Source: Pseudomonadota bacterium | Lineage (GTDB): Bacteria; Pseudomonadota; Alphaproteobacteria; Azospirillales; Azospirillaceae | Length of the DNA: 9,905 nt | Direction: 5' to 3' | Assembly (NCBI GenBank): GCA_023416455.1 | Contig: JAEZHQ010000021.1 | Location: 1-9,905, forward strand | Shown: piece by piece, positions 1-6,172 of the stretch | How positions within the stretch are numbered: position 1 is the first letter of the stretch | Layout of the letters: each line of letters opens with the position of its first letter | Made by a program: the position numbers and the translations under genes | Notes under the pieces: model-generated | Told to the model about the DNA's origin: nothing | What the model saw: only the letters and a program-made list of their open reading frames with translations | The model's database searches: none

Positions 1-81
1 GACGGCGAGACTCCCGACCTTATGGTCATGCAGCAGGAAGACGGGGTTTATTACCCGCTCGACGATGAAGGAGATTTCTGA
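1..81 (+). CDS. dnaX: 3' end of a gene, probably dnaX (DNA polymerase III tau/gamma subunit)
   Basis: Frame 1 is open from the window edge to TGA at 79-81 and encodes 26 residues rich in acidic amino acids, ending DDEGDF. The piece is too short to show any domain. The call rests on context: ebfC (ybaB) and recR directly downstream, where dnaX is the usual upstream neighbour in many bacteria. The stop lies 3 bases before the ebfC start, and the ebfC ribosome binding site (GGAG, 70-73) lies inside this reading frame, so the two are probably one transcript. Any other gene could in principle end here. Confidence 0.5.
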   Translation, partial: DGETPDLMVMQQEDGVYYPLDDEGDF

Positions 82-84
82 CCC

Positions 85-408
85 ATGAAGAACCTCGGCC
101 AGATGATGAAGCAGGCCCAGCAGATGCAGGCCAAGATGCAGGAGATGCAAGCCCGCCTGGGCGAGGTGGAGGTGGCGGGCCAGTCCGGCGCCGGCATGGT
201 CAACGTCACCGTGAACGGCAAGGGCGAGATGAAGAAGATCAAGCTCGACAAGGCCATCGTCGATCCCGAGGACATCGAGGTCCTGGAGGATCTGATCATC
301 GCCGCCTTCAACGACGCCAAGGCCAAGGTCGAGCAGCACGTCGCCGACGAGACGTCCAAGCTGATGGGCGGCCTGAAGCTGCCGCCGGGCATGAAGCTGC
401 CCTTCTGA
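85..408 (+). CDS. ebfC: YbaB/EbfC family nucleoid-associated DNA-binding protein
   Basis: The 107-residue product has the length and layout of the YbaB/EbfC family, small dimeric DNA-binding proteins associated with the nucleoid. The N-terminal helix (residues 1-30) is rich in Met, Gln and Lys (MMKQAQQMQAKMQEMQ), followed by the conserved GQSGAGMVNVTVNGKG stretch (about 33-48) and an acidic/helical segment (60-90). The C-terminus ends in the typical LPPGMKLPF. The start at 85 follows a clear GGAG at 70-73. It sits between the dnaX tail and recR, the classic dnaX-ebfC-recR arrangement, suggesting a shared transcript and a role linked to DNA replication or repair. Exact function in the family is still unsettled. 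Confidence 0.95.
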   Translation: MKNLGQMMKQAQQMQAKMQEMQARLGEVEVAGQSGAGMVNVTVNGKGEMKKIKLDKAIVDPEDIEVLEDLIIAAFNDAKAKVEQHVADETSKLMGGLKLPPGMKLPF

Positions 409-451
409 AACCAGCGGAGCGGAGCGGCGCGAATCGACACGGCGCACCGGA

Positions 452-1045
452 ATGATCGGACCTGAAATCGAGCGCCTGATCCAGCTCCTGGCCAAGCTGC
501 CGGGGCTGGGGCCACGGTCGGCCCGGCGGGCGGCGCTGCATCTGATGAAGCGGCGCGACAGCCTGCTGGTGCCGCTGTCGGAGGCGATGGCGCTGGCCGG
601 CGAGGCGATCCGCGCCTGCTCGGTCTGCGGCAACCTGGACAGCCGCGACCCCTGCACCGTCTGCGCCGACCCCACGCGCGACCGCAGCGCCATCTGCGTG
701 GTGGAGGACGCCGGCGACCTGTGGGCGCTGGAGCGGACCCGCGCCTTCCACGGGACCTACCATGTGTTGGGCGGCACCCTGTCCGCCCTCCAGGGGGTGG
801 GGCCGGACGACCTGAACATCCCCGCCCTGGTCGAGCGGGCCAAGGACCCGGCGGTGAAGGAAATCATCCTGGCGCTGAACGCCACGGTGGACGGGCAGAC
901 CACCGCGCATGTGGTCATCGACCGTCTGGGCGGGACGGGGGTCGCCGTCTCGCGCCTGGCCCACGGCGTTCCGGTGGGCGGCGAGCTGGACTATCTGGAC
1001 GACGGAACGCTGACCGCGGCCCTGAAGGCGCGGCGGCCGCTCTGA
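452..1045 (+). CDS. recR: Recombination mediator protein RecR
   Basis: The 197-residue product matches RecR in length (E. coli about 201) and in every domain. A helix-hairpin-helix is seen around KLPGLGPRSARR (15-26). A four-cysteine zinc finger follows (C56, C59, C68, C71). The Toprim domain starts near ICVVED (81-86), with HVLGGTLSALQGVGPDDL (104-121) and TVDGQTTA (145-152). The C-terminal GVPVGGELDYLDDGTL (172-187) is the family signature. RecR acts with RecO and RecF to load RecA on gapped single-stranded DNA. It lies 43 bases after ebfC in the same direction. No strong Shine-Dalgarno is seen; the short GCGGA repeats at 414-428 precede it. The start is set by homology, since MIGPEIERLI is the expected N-terminus. 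Confidence 0.97.
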   Translation: MIGPEIERLIQLLAKLPGLGPRSARRAALHLMKRRDSLLVPLSEAMALAGEAIRACSVCGNLDSRDPCTVCADPTRDRSAICVVEDAGDLWALERTRAFHGTYHVLGGTLSALQGVGPDDLNIPALVERAKDPAVKEIILALNATVDGQTTAHVVIDRLGGTGVAVSRLAHGVPVGGELDYLDDGTLTAALKARRPL

Positions 1046-1114
1046 GCGGCCGCACCCCCGACGGCCCGCCCGCCCCCGCCCGCCTGCGGGCGGACGGGGA
1101 ACGGGCGGCGGGCC
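1033..1114. terminator. GC-rich hairpins between convergent recR and cycM
   Basis: Three overlapping dyads lie here. A perfect 9-bp repeat (1033-1041 with 1045-1053, 3-base loop) spans the recR stop codon. A perfect 8-bp repeat lies at 1076-1083 and 1086-1093 with a 2-base gap. An outer, imperfect pairing joins GGCCCGCC at 1063 with GGCGGGCC ending at 1114. The genes on both sides converge, so a bidirectional transcription end is likely, but there is no T-run, so classical intrinsic termination is not proven. Confidence 0.5.
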
Positions 1115-1121
1115 TCCGGCC

Positions 1122-1655
1122 TCAGGGCAGGGGGGCCGGGTTGTCGGACAGCGAACGCAGGTAGGCGATGATGTTGGCGCGCTCCTGGTCCTTCTTCAGG
1201 CCGGCGTAGGTCATCTTGGTGCCCGGCGCGTATTCCTTCGGGCTGTACAGGAACTTGTTCATGGAGGCGTAGTTCCACTCGCCGCCGGTCTTGATCAGCC
1301 CCTCCGAATAGGCGAAGCCCTGGATGTGGCCCTTGGGGGCGCCGATGATGCCGTAGAGGTTCGGCCCGACCTTGTTCGGCCCGCCCTTGTCGAAGCTGTG
1401 GCAGGCGGCGCAGGCCTTGGCCGCCGCCTGGCCGGCCGCCGGATCGGCGCTCGCGAGCAGCGGCCCGATCTCGGCCGGACCGCTGGGCGCGGCCGCGGTG
1501 GTGGCGGCGCCCTGCCCTTGGGGCACGGCGACCACGTAGGCGTTCTGCTCAAGCTCCTTCGGATGCACCAGGACCTCGGCCGCGAAGCCCGTCAACATGG
1601 CGATCAGGCCCGCCAGCAGCACGGCACCGAAGATCTTGTTCCACTCCATACTCAT
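1122..1655 (-). CDS. cycM: Membrane-anchored c-type cytochrome, CycM (c552) type
   Basis: The 177-residue product has one hydrophobic N-terminal helix (about residues 8-28) that should act as an uncleaved membrane anchor. A Pro/Ala-rich linker (about 43-75) and a class I cytochrome c domain follow. The haem-binding motif is CAACH (C82, C85, H86), and the distal methionine is in PGTKMTYAG (M148). This architecture and length match alphaproteobacterial CycM/c552, which carries electrons from the bc1 complex to terminal oxidase in the periplasm. The start at 1655 (MSMEW) has AAGGGA about 12 bases upstream; M at 1649 is the alternative. An open frame continues upstream to 1913, but that part is not cytochrome-like and crosses the divergent kdsB start. 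Divergence from kdsB-pheA is, as I recall, common in alphaproteobacteria. Confidence 0.93.
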   Translation of the reverse strand: MSMEWNKIFGAVLLAGLIAMLTGFAAEVLVHPKELEQNAYVVAVPQGQGAATTAAAPSGPAEIGPLLASADPAAGQAAAKACAACHSFDKGGPNKVGPNLYGIIGAPKGHIQGFAYSEGLIKTGGEWNYASMNKFLYSPKEYAPGTKMTYAGLKKDQERANIIAYLRSLSDNPAPLP

Positions 1656-1721
1656 GTGCGTGTCTATCCCTTTTCGGTGATCGGTCCCGGATTTGTCGAC
1701 CGCGACGAGACGTTTGGCCGC

Positions 1722-1750
1722 ACGATAGCCTGAGCGCGCCGGGTTGTCAC
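1722..1750 (-). promoter_or_regulatory. Candidate sigma-70 promoter of cycM
   Basis: Read on the minus strand, GTGACA (1750-1745) is followed after exactly 17 bases by TATCGT (1727-1722). These match the consensus at 5 of 6 and 4 of 6 positions. The start of transcription would fall near 1715, giving a leader of about 60 bases to the cycM ATG at 1655. This is prediction by motif and spacing only. Confidence 0.5.
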
Positions 1751-1755
1751 CGGCT

Positions 1756-1778
1756 GCGCATGGCCGCCGCGCATGGCC
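1756..1778. repeat. Two direct copies of a 10-bp word in the cycM-kdsB spacer
   Basis: GCGCATGGCC occurs at 1756-1765 and again at 1769-1778, centre spacing 13 bases, directly followed by TATATG. It lies in the 236-base divergent spacer (1656-1891). It might be a tandem protein-binding site or a chance duplication in GC-rich DNA. No convincing kdsB promoter is seen: TTGACG at 1823-1828 has no good -10 partner. Confidence 0.3.
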
Positions 1779-1891
1779 TATATGCGGCGGCGGCCCGCAC
1801 CCCGTCCGCGCCGCCGCCACCCTTGACGGGCGGTGGGATCCGTGCTTCACCCGCGCCATCGCGAAGACGAGACAGGGGGCAGTTTTCCACC

Positions 1892-2662
1892 ATGAGCGCC
1901 GCGACTCCGCCACCGCCGTCCAATCCCATCGTCGTCATCCCGGCCCGTATGGCGTCCACGCGCCTGCCCGGCAAGCCGCTGGCCGAGATCGCCGGCGAGC
2001 CCATGATCGTCCAGGTGTGGCGCCGCGCCATGGAGGCGGAGATCGGACCCGTGGTGGTGGCCTGCGCCGAGCCGGAGATCGCCCGGGCCGTCGAGGCGGC
2101 CGGGGGGACCGCGGTGCTGACGCGGCCCGACCACCCGTCGGGCTCCGACCGCATCTTCGAGGCGGTCAGCCTGCTCGACCCCGAGGAGCGGCACGACGCG
2201 GTGGTCAACGTGCAGGGCGACCTGCCGACCATCGAGCCCGCCCTGGTGCGCGCCGCCTTCGCGCCGCTGTCCGACCCGCAGGTCGACATCGCCACGCTGG
2301 CGGTGGAGATCACCCGCGACGAGGAGCGCACCGATCCCAACGTGGTCAAGGCGGTGCTGGAGCTGCCGCCGGGCGCCCGGCGCGGCCGGGCGCTGTACTT
2401 CAGCCGCGCCACGGTGCCGTGGGGCGACGGGCCGCTTTACCACCACATCGGGCTCTACGCCTACCGCCGCGCGGCGCTGGAGCGGTTCGTGCGGCTGCCG
2501 CCCTCGGTGCTGGAGCAGCGGGAGCGGCTGGAGCAGCTGCGCGCCCTGGCCTTCGGGCTGCGCATCGACGCCGCCGTCGTTGACGCGGTTCCGCTCGGCG
2601 TCGATACTCCCGCGGATCTGGAGCGCGCCCGCGCCATCCTGGCGCGCCGTCCCGCTCCCTGA
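1892..2662 (+). CDS. kdsB: 3-deoxy-manno-octulosonate cytidylyltransferase (CMP-Kdo synthetase)
   Basis: The 256-residue product activates Kdo with CTP to form CMP-Kdo for lipopolysaccharide inner-core synthesis in the cytoplasm. Family motifs appear in order: the nucleotide-binding loop IPARMASTRLPGKPL (16-30), HPSGSDRI (81-88), VNVQGDLP with the metal-binding Asp (105-112, D110), FSRATVPW (170-177), HIGLYAYR (185-192), LEQLRALAFG (213-222) and VDTPADLERAR (237-247). The start at 1892 follows AGGGGG at 1874-1879 and places the nucleotide-binding loop close to the N-terminus, as is normal. The frame stays open back to 1760, but the extra 44 residues are low-complexity and unlike the family. 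pheA follows after 57 bases and is probably co-transcribed. Confidence 0.96.
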   Translation: MSAATPPPPSNPIVVIPARMASTRLPGKPLAEIAGEPMIVQVWRRAMEAEIGPVVVACAEPEIARAVEAAGGTAVLTRPDHPSGSDRIFEAVSLLDPEERHDAVVNVQGDLPTIEPALVRAAFAPLSDPQVDIATLAVEITRDEERTDPNVVKAVLELPPGARRGRALYFSRATVPWGDGPLYHHIGLYAYRRAALERFVRLPPSVLEQRERLEQLRALAFGLRIDAAVVDAVPLGVDTPADLERARAILARRPAP

Positions 2663-2719
2663 CGCACCGGCCCCGCCGGACACCGTATCCGCAATAGCCA
2701 ACCCCACAAAGCGAACCCC

Positions 2720-3592
2720 ATGCCGACCTCGAACGTGATCGCCTTCCAGGGCTTCTCCGGCGCCTATTCCGACCTGGCCTGCCGGACCGTCTTCCCCGCC
2801 ATGACGACGCTGCCCTGCGCCACCTTCGAGGACGCCTTCGCCGCCGTGCGCGAGGGGCGCGCCGCGCTGGCCATGATCCCGGTGGAGAACTCGCTGGCCG
2901 GCCGCGTGGCCGACAACCACCACCTGCTGCCGGAAGGCGGCCTGCACATCATCGGGGAGCATTTCCAGCGGGTGAACCACCAACTCCTGGCGCCGCGGGG
3001 CGCCACGCTGGAGGGCCTGCGGACCGTGCGCAGCCACATCCAGGCGCTCTCCCAGTGCCGGGCCATGATCCGCGCGCTGGGGCTCGATCCCATCAACCAC
3101 GCCGACACCGCCGGGGCGGCCGCCGAGATCGCCCGGCTGGGCGACCCGCGCCACGCCGCCATCGCCTCCTCGCTCGCCGCCGAGACCTACGGGCTGGACA
3201 TCCTGAAAAGCGGGATCGAAGACGCCGAGCACAACACCACCCGCTTCCTGATCATGGCGCGCGAACCCAAGGTGCCGCCGCACGGTCCGGACGCCGGGCG
3301 GATCATGACGACCTTCGTCTTCCGCGTGCGCAGCGTGCCGGCCGCGCTCTACAAGGCGCTGGGCGGCTTCGCCACCAACGGCGTCAACATGACGAAGCTG
3401 GAAAGCTACATGCTGGGCGGGCGCTTCACCTCGGTGCAGTTCTACGCCGACGTCGAGGGCCACCCCGACGAGCGGCCCCTGCGGCTGGCCCTGGAGGAGC
3501 TGGACTTCTTCGCCCGCGAGGTGAAGATCCTCGGCGTCTACCCGGCCAACCCCTTCCGCTACCAGGAAAGCCAGCGGATCGGCGACGACTGA
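2720..3592 (+). CDS. pheA: Prephenate dehydratase with C-terminal ACT domain
   Basis: The 290-residue product is a monofunctional prephenate dehydratase, converting prephenate to phenylpyruvate in phenylalanine synthesis. The catalytic domain (about 5-182) shows FQGFSGAYS (9-17), IPVENSLAG (53-61), SHIQALSQC (105-113) and the active-site TRF triad in HNTTRFL (T174-F176). An ACT regulatory domain covers about 198-275 with GVNMTKLESYM (221-231). No chorismate mutase domain is present, so this is not the fused enterobacterial P-protein. The effector-site motifs read AALY (208-211) and ESYM (228-231) where E. coli has GALV and ESRP. The ribosome binding site is weak. The gene ends in tandem stops (TGA TAG, 3590-3595) and follows kdsB. 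Confidence 0.96.
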   Translation: MPTSNVIAFQGFSGAYSDLACRTVFPAMTTLPCATFEDAFAAVREGRAALAMIPVENSLAGRVADNHHLLPEGGLHIIGEHFQRVNHQLLAPRGATLEGLRTVRSHIQALSQCRAMIRALGLDPINHADTAGAAAEIARLGDPRHAAIASSLAAETYGLDILKSGIEDAEHNTTRFLIMAREPKVPPHGPDAGRIMTTFVFRVRSVPAALYKALGGFATNGVNMTKLESYMLGGRFTSVQFYADVEGHPDERPLRLALEELDFFAREVKILGVYPANPFRYQESQRIGDD

Positions 3593-3624
3593 TAGCGAAG
3601 GCGCTTGACGGCTTCCAGGCACCG

Positions 3625-3644
3625 CCGGGCGGGCGGACGCCCGG
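3625..3644 (+). terminator. Short hairpin after pheA
   Basis: CCGGGCG (3625-3631) pairs with CGCCCGG (3638-3644) around a 6-base loop, 30 bases after the pheA stop codons. There is no downstream T-run, so it may only stabilise the 3' end or help factor-dependent termination. Confidence 0.35.
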
Positions 3645-3718
3645 GCGTCATGCTGCGGCGCACGCCGTCTCGACTGTGCAGCCGCAGCAGGAGCCAAGTC
3701 CAGCGGCATTCCGACGCA

Positions 3719-3783
3719 GACAAGGCGGCAGGCCGCCCTTGTCCGTCTGCCTTCGTGCAGAAGAAGGCAGGACATGCTATAAG
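3719..3783 (+). promoter_or_regulatory. Two hairpins and an extended -10 promoter ahead of the 100-residue gene
   Basis: A near-perfect dyad (GACAAGGCGGC at 3719-3729 with its complement at 3732-3743, one bulged base, 2-base loop) is followed by a perfect 8-bp stem, CTGCCTTC (3747-3754) with GAAGGCAG (3763-3770) around an 8-base loop. Directly after comes TGCTATAAG (3775-3783), an extended -10 match (TGn plus TATAAG, 5 of 6). Transcription would begin near 3790 and leave a leader of about 90 bases. No good -35 is seen at 16-18 bases, which fits an extended -10 promoter. The hairpins may end pheA transcription or bind a regulator. The rest of 3593-3879 shows nothing else. Confidence 0.45.
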
Positions 3784-3879
3784 ATTTCATCAAGGACGGG
3801 ACAAATGCGTCCCCCGAACCACGGCGCCCGACGGGCACACGCCCTGCCGACGGCCATGGCACCACGATTGGAGGTGGCC

Positions 3880-4182
3880 ATGCTCACTTTGGAAGACTGC
3901 TTCGCCCTGACGAACCTGAACCAGGACGAGGTCGCGGAAATCGCTTCCCACGAACGGCTGGGCTACACGGCGGCCCTGGAAAAGGGGGCGGCCCTGCTGG
4001 AGCAGCCCTGGGGCGACGCCGCCGTCCGGCAGATGGTCTGGGACAACCTGCGCACCGCCTCCCACGGCGGCCGCGCCGGCCGCCTGCACGCGCTGGCCAT
4101 CCTGTACGACCGCACCTGCGAACGGCACCCGGGCCGGTGCGACCGGCGCCGCTCTCCCCTGCGCCCGACCCACCCGCTGTAG
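3880..4182 (+). CDS. Small protein of unknown function (100 residues)
   Basis: I cannot assign a function. The start at 3880 is well supported: GGAGGT at 3870-3875 lies at ideal distance from the ATG. An in-frame ATG at 3856 lacks such a site. The protein starts MLTLEDCFALTNLNQDEVAEIASHE, which resembles, from memory, short uncharacterised alphaproteobacterial proteins opening with MLTLEDC-like sequence; this is unverified. It looks helical throughout, has three cysteines (C7, C80, C87), no signal peptide and no membrane segment, and a basic, proline-containing tail (CDRRRSPLRPTHPL, 87-100). It is transcribed alone: pheA ends 287 bases upstream, and a strong hairpin and convergent nudC lie downstream. 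A role in regulation or protein interaction is possible, but nothing in the sequence proves it. Confidence 0.75.
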   Translation: MLTLEDCFALTNLNQDEVAEIASHERLGYTAALEKGAALLEQPWGDAAVRQMVWDNLRTASHGGRAGRLHALAILYDRTCERHPGRCDRRRSPLRPTHPL

Positions 4183-4200
4183 CGGCACGCTCCCCACTCC

Positions 4201-4228
4201 ACCCCGCGCCTTCGGCAAGGCGCGGGGT
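4201..4228. terminator. Perfect 12-bp hairpin shared by convergent genes
   Basis: Positions 4201-4212 (ACCCCGCGCCTT) pair perfectly with 4217-4228 around the tetraloop CGGC. The stem ends on the last base of the nudC stop codon (TGA, 4230-4228 on the minus strand) and lies 18 bases after the stop of the small gene, so it probably ends both transcripts. Neither side has a clear T-run. Confidence 0.65.
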
Positions 4229-5136
4229 CAGCCCGCGGCGATCCACTCGGAGATCAGGCGCCAGGCGATGGAATCGCGCCGGGCGAGGCGGAAGTCCTCG
4301 CCGGGGGTGTGGTCGCGCAGGAAGGCGCGCTCCATCCAGCGGGCGCTTTCCAGCTCGTCCAGGTCGGGGCGGATGTCGAAGCTCACCGCCCGCGCGCTGA
4401 AGCCCAGCATCAGCGAGGAGGGGAAGGGCCAGGGCTGGGAGGAGTGGTAGCGGATGTCGGTGACGGCCAGGCCGACCTCCTCCATCACCTCGCGCGCGAC
4501 CGCATCCTCCAGGCTTTCGCCGGGCTCGACGAAGCCGGCCAGGACCGAATGCAGGCCTGTCGGGAAGCGCGCGTTGCGCCCCAGAACCACGCGGTCGCCG
4601 CCGTCGTGCACCAGCATGATGACGGCCGGGTCGGTGCGTGGGAAATGGCGGGTGGCGCAGGCCGGATCGGTGCAGACGCGCTGGTGGCCCCCCTCCGCGC
4701 CCGCCGCCGGGGCGCCGCAGACCCCGCAGAAGCGGTGCCGCGCGTTCCACCAGACCATGCCGCGCGCGTAGGCGCACAGCGCCGCCTCGCCGGCCTCCAT
4801 CAGCGGCCCGACGGTCCGCAGATCCTCGAACCGGCCGAGGCCGGCCAGCCCGGGGTGCTCCTCCGGCGCCTCGGCGGCGCCGAGATCGACGGCGAACAGC
4901 GGCGCCCCGTCCAAGAGGCCGAGGAACACCGGCTCGGCATCCTGGAAGGACCCGACGGGGACGAACACGGCGCGCGGCGTCTCGGCCGGCGGACAGACGA
5001 AGTTGCGCGACCGCGAGACCGGCAGGATCCGCGCCGCCGGAGAGGCCCAGGCCCCGGCCAGCCAGTCCGCGTCCTTGCGGTGCAGGGCGGCCCGGTCGAG
5101 CGGGACGCCCGCGTAGGTGTTGGGTCGGTCGAGCAT
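4228..5136 (-). CDS. nudC: NADH pyrophosphatase / NAD-cap hydrolase NudC (Nudix family)
   Basis: The 302-residue product has the full NudC layout: an N-terminal domain (about 1-125), a zinc ribbon with C137, C140, C155 and C160, and a Nudix domain. The Nudix box fits GX5EX7REUXEEXGU exactly (G201, E207, R215, E216, E219, E220, G222). The SQPWPFPSS motif (233-241), diagnostic of NADH-type specificity, follows. The family hydrolyses NADH to NMNH and AMP, and in E. coli also removes NAD caps from RNA 5' ends. The second zinc pair is spaced C-x4-C rather than the C-x2-C I expect. The start at 5136 (MLDRPNTYAG) has no clear Shine-Dalgarno; the frame is open to 5298, but the added residues are unlike the family and overlap the intergenic repeat. 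It converges on the small gene and diverges from hisN. Confidence 0.95.
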   Translation of the reverse strand: MLDRPNTYAGVPLDRAALHRKDADWLAGAWASPAARILPVSRSRNFVCPPAETPRAVFVPVGSFQDAEPVFLGLLDGAPLFAVDLGAAEAPEEHPGLAGLGRFEDLRTVGPLMEAGEAALCAYARGMVWWNARHRFCGVCGAPAAGAEGGHQRVCTDPACATRHFPRTDPAVIMLVHDGGDRVVLGRNARFPTGLHSVLAGFVEPGESLEDAVAREVMEEVGLAVTDIRYHSSQPWPFPSSLMLGFSARAVSFDIRPDLDELESARWMERAFLRDHTPGEDFRLARRDSIAWRLISEWIAAG

Positions 5137-5260
5137 GGACGCAAGGCTGCCACAATCCCGGCCGCCGCGGGAAGAGCCCACCGCGCAACCCTCCCCCGGG
5201 GTGGCCGCAAAACCGCCCGGCACCGCCGTCCCCACGCCGCGGCCGGCCGCCGCGGGTCTT

Positions 5261-5300
5261 GTGGCTTCACGCCCATGCGGGCGCGTGAGTGGCTTCACGC
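5261..5300. repeat. Direct duplication of a 12-bp word beside the intergenic repeat
   Basis: GTGGCTTCACGC is present at 5261-5272 and again at 5289-5300, 28 bases apart. The second copy forms the left edge of the longer repeat at 5287-5335. Between them lie a local hairpin (CGCCC at 5270-5274 with GGGCG at 5279-5283) and an overlapping TCACGC/GCGTGA dyad. Further left in the spacer is a 12-bp perfect palindrome, GCGGCCGGCCGC (5239-5250). The nudC-hisN spacer (5137-5374) shows no strong promoter. Confidence 0.4.
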
Positions 5301-5335
5301 TTCAAATCGATTCCGATTTCACGCGATCCGCTCTA
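5287..5335 (+). repeat. Intergenic palindromic repeat, copy 1 (upstream of hisN)
   Basis: Positions 5294-5335 match 7681-7722 in the same orientation at 41 of 42 bases; the single difference is C5320 versus T7707. The core AAATCG-ATTC-CGATTT forms a 6-bp stem. The flanks GAGTGG (5287-5292) and CCGCTC (5328-5333) pair with one G-T wobble, so the whole unit is an imperfect inverted repeat. It ends 39 bases before the hisN start. TTCCGA (5311-5316) and TAGGGT (5334-5339) are 17 bases apart and could form a weak promoter. The element resembles REP-like intergenic repeats of alphaproteobacteria, but its family is not established here. Confidence 0.8.
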
Positions 5336-5374
5336 GGGTGCGGCTCCCCTTCGACCCCAGCCGGCGGAGCCCCC

Positions 5375-6172
5375 ATGACCGAGACCTGTCCCGCCCCCCT
5401 GGTGACGCTGGCCGAGCGTCTGGCCGACTCGGCCGGCGCCGTGGTGCGCCGCTATTTCCGCACGCCGGTGGCCGTGGACGACAAGCCCGACCTGTCGCCG
5501 GTCACCGTCGCCGACCGCGAGGCCGAGCGCGCCATCCGCGCCATCCTGGAGGCCGAGCGCCCCGACGACGGCATCCATGGCGAGGAGTTCGGGACCCGGA
5601 ACCTGGACGCCGAATGGGTGTGGGTCATCGACCCCATCGACGGCACCAAGTCCTTCATCACCGGCCGGCCGATCTTCGGCACCCTGGTCGCCCTCCTCCA
5701 CCGGGGCCGCCCGGTTCTGGGGGTCATCGACCAGCCGGTCGTGGCCGACCGCTGGGTCGGCGCCGCCGGCCGCCCGACCACCCACAACGGCCGGCCGGCC
5801 CGCGTCCGCCCCTGCCCCGGCGGCCTGGCCGGCGCGACGCTCGGCACCACCGCGCCGGACCTGTTTCCCGGGACCGACCTCGACCGCTTCCGCCGGGCCG
5901 CCGGCCGCGCCAAGGTCACGGTCTATGGTGGGGACTGCTACAATTACGGCCTGCTCGCCTCGGGATTCTTCGATCTCGTCATCGAGTCGGGGCTTAAGCT
6001 CTACGACTTCGCGGCGCTGGTCCCGGTGGTCACCGGGGCCGGCGGCCTGATGACGGACTGGCGGGGCGCCCCGCTGGACGCCGCCTCCGACGGCCGCGTC
6101 GTCGCCGCGGGCGATCCCCGCACCCATCGCGAGGCCCTGGCCGCCCTGGCCGGGGAGGAGCCGGCCCGATGA
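5375..6172 (+). CDS. hisN: Inositol-monophosphatase-family histidinol-phosphatase (HisN type)
   Basis: The 265-residue product belongs to the metal-dependent inositol monophosphatase superfamily. Its metal-site motifs are complete: the KPDLSPVTVADREAE segment (37-51), GEEFG (69-73, with E70/E71), WVIDPIDGTKSF (83-94, with D86 and D89) and KLYDFAALVPVVTGAGG (208-224, with D211). The GGDCYNYGLLASGFFDLVIESGL segment (185-207) and the LYDFAALVPV form favour the HisN subgroup, which removes phosphate from histidinol phosphate in histidine synthesis. Related inositol phosphatases or CysQ cannot be fully excluded. The start at 5375 has CGGAG (5365-5369) at 5 bases. The open frame back to 5117 crosses the repeat and is rejected. 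The stop overlaps the start of the next gene (ATGA at 6169-6172). Confidence 0.88.
   Translation: MTETCPAPLVTLAERLADSAGAVVRRYFRTPVAVDDKPDLSPVTVADREAERAIRAILEAERPDDGIHGEEFGTRNLDAEWVWVIDPIDGTKSFITGRPIFGTLVALLHRGRPVLGVIDQPVVADRWVGAAGRPTTHNGRPARVRPCPGGLAGATLGTTAPDLFPGTDLDRFRRAAGRAKVTVYGGDCYNYGLLASGFFDLVIESGLKLYDFAALVPVVTGAGGLMTDWRGAPLDAASDGRVVAAGDPRTHREALAALAGEEPAR

Noticed and set aside
1656..1913. Longer start for the cytochrome gene, extending to 1913
   Set aside because: The extension would bury the membrane anchor behind 86 unrelated residues, crosses the candidate cycM promoter and overlaps the kdsB start.
1847..3865. Long open frame on the minus strand (about 670 codons) opposite kdsB and pheA
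   Set aside because: It is antisense to two clearly recognised genes; such frames are common in GC-rich DNA where third-position G/C removes stops. The product is low-complexity and matches no family.
3593..3879. Possible tRNA or riboswitch in the pheA downstream region
   Set aside because: No cloverleaf, no T-loop GTTCNANNC signature and no known riboswitch core could be recognised; only simple hairpins are present.
4309..5997. 562-codon plus-strand open frame across nudC and into hisN
   Set aside because: Antisense to nudC and out of frame with hisN; compositionally biased product without motifs.
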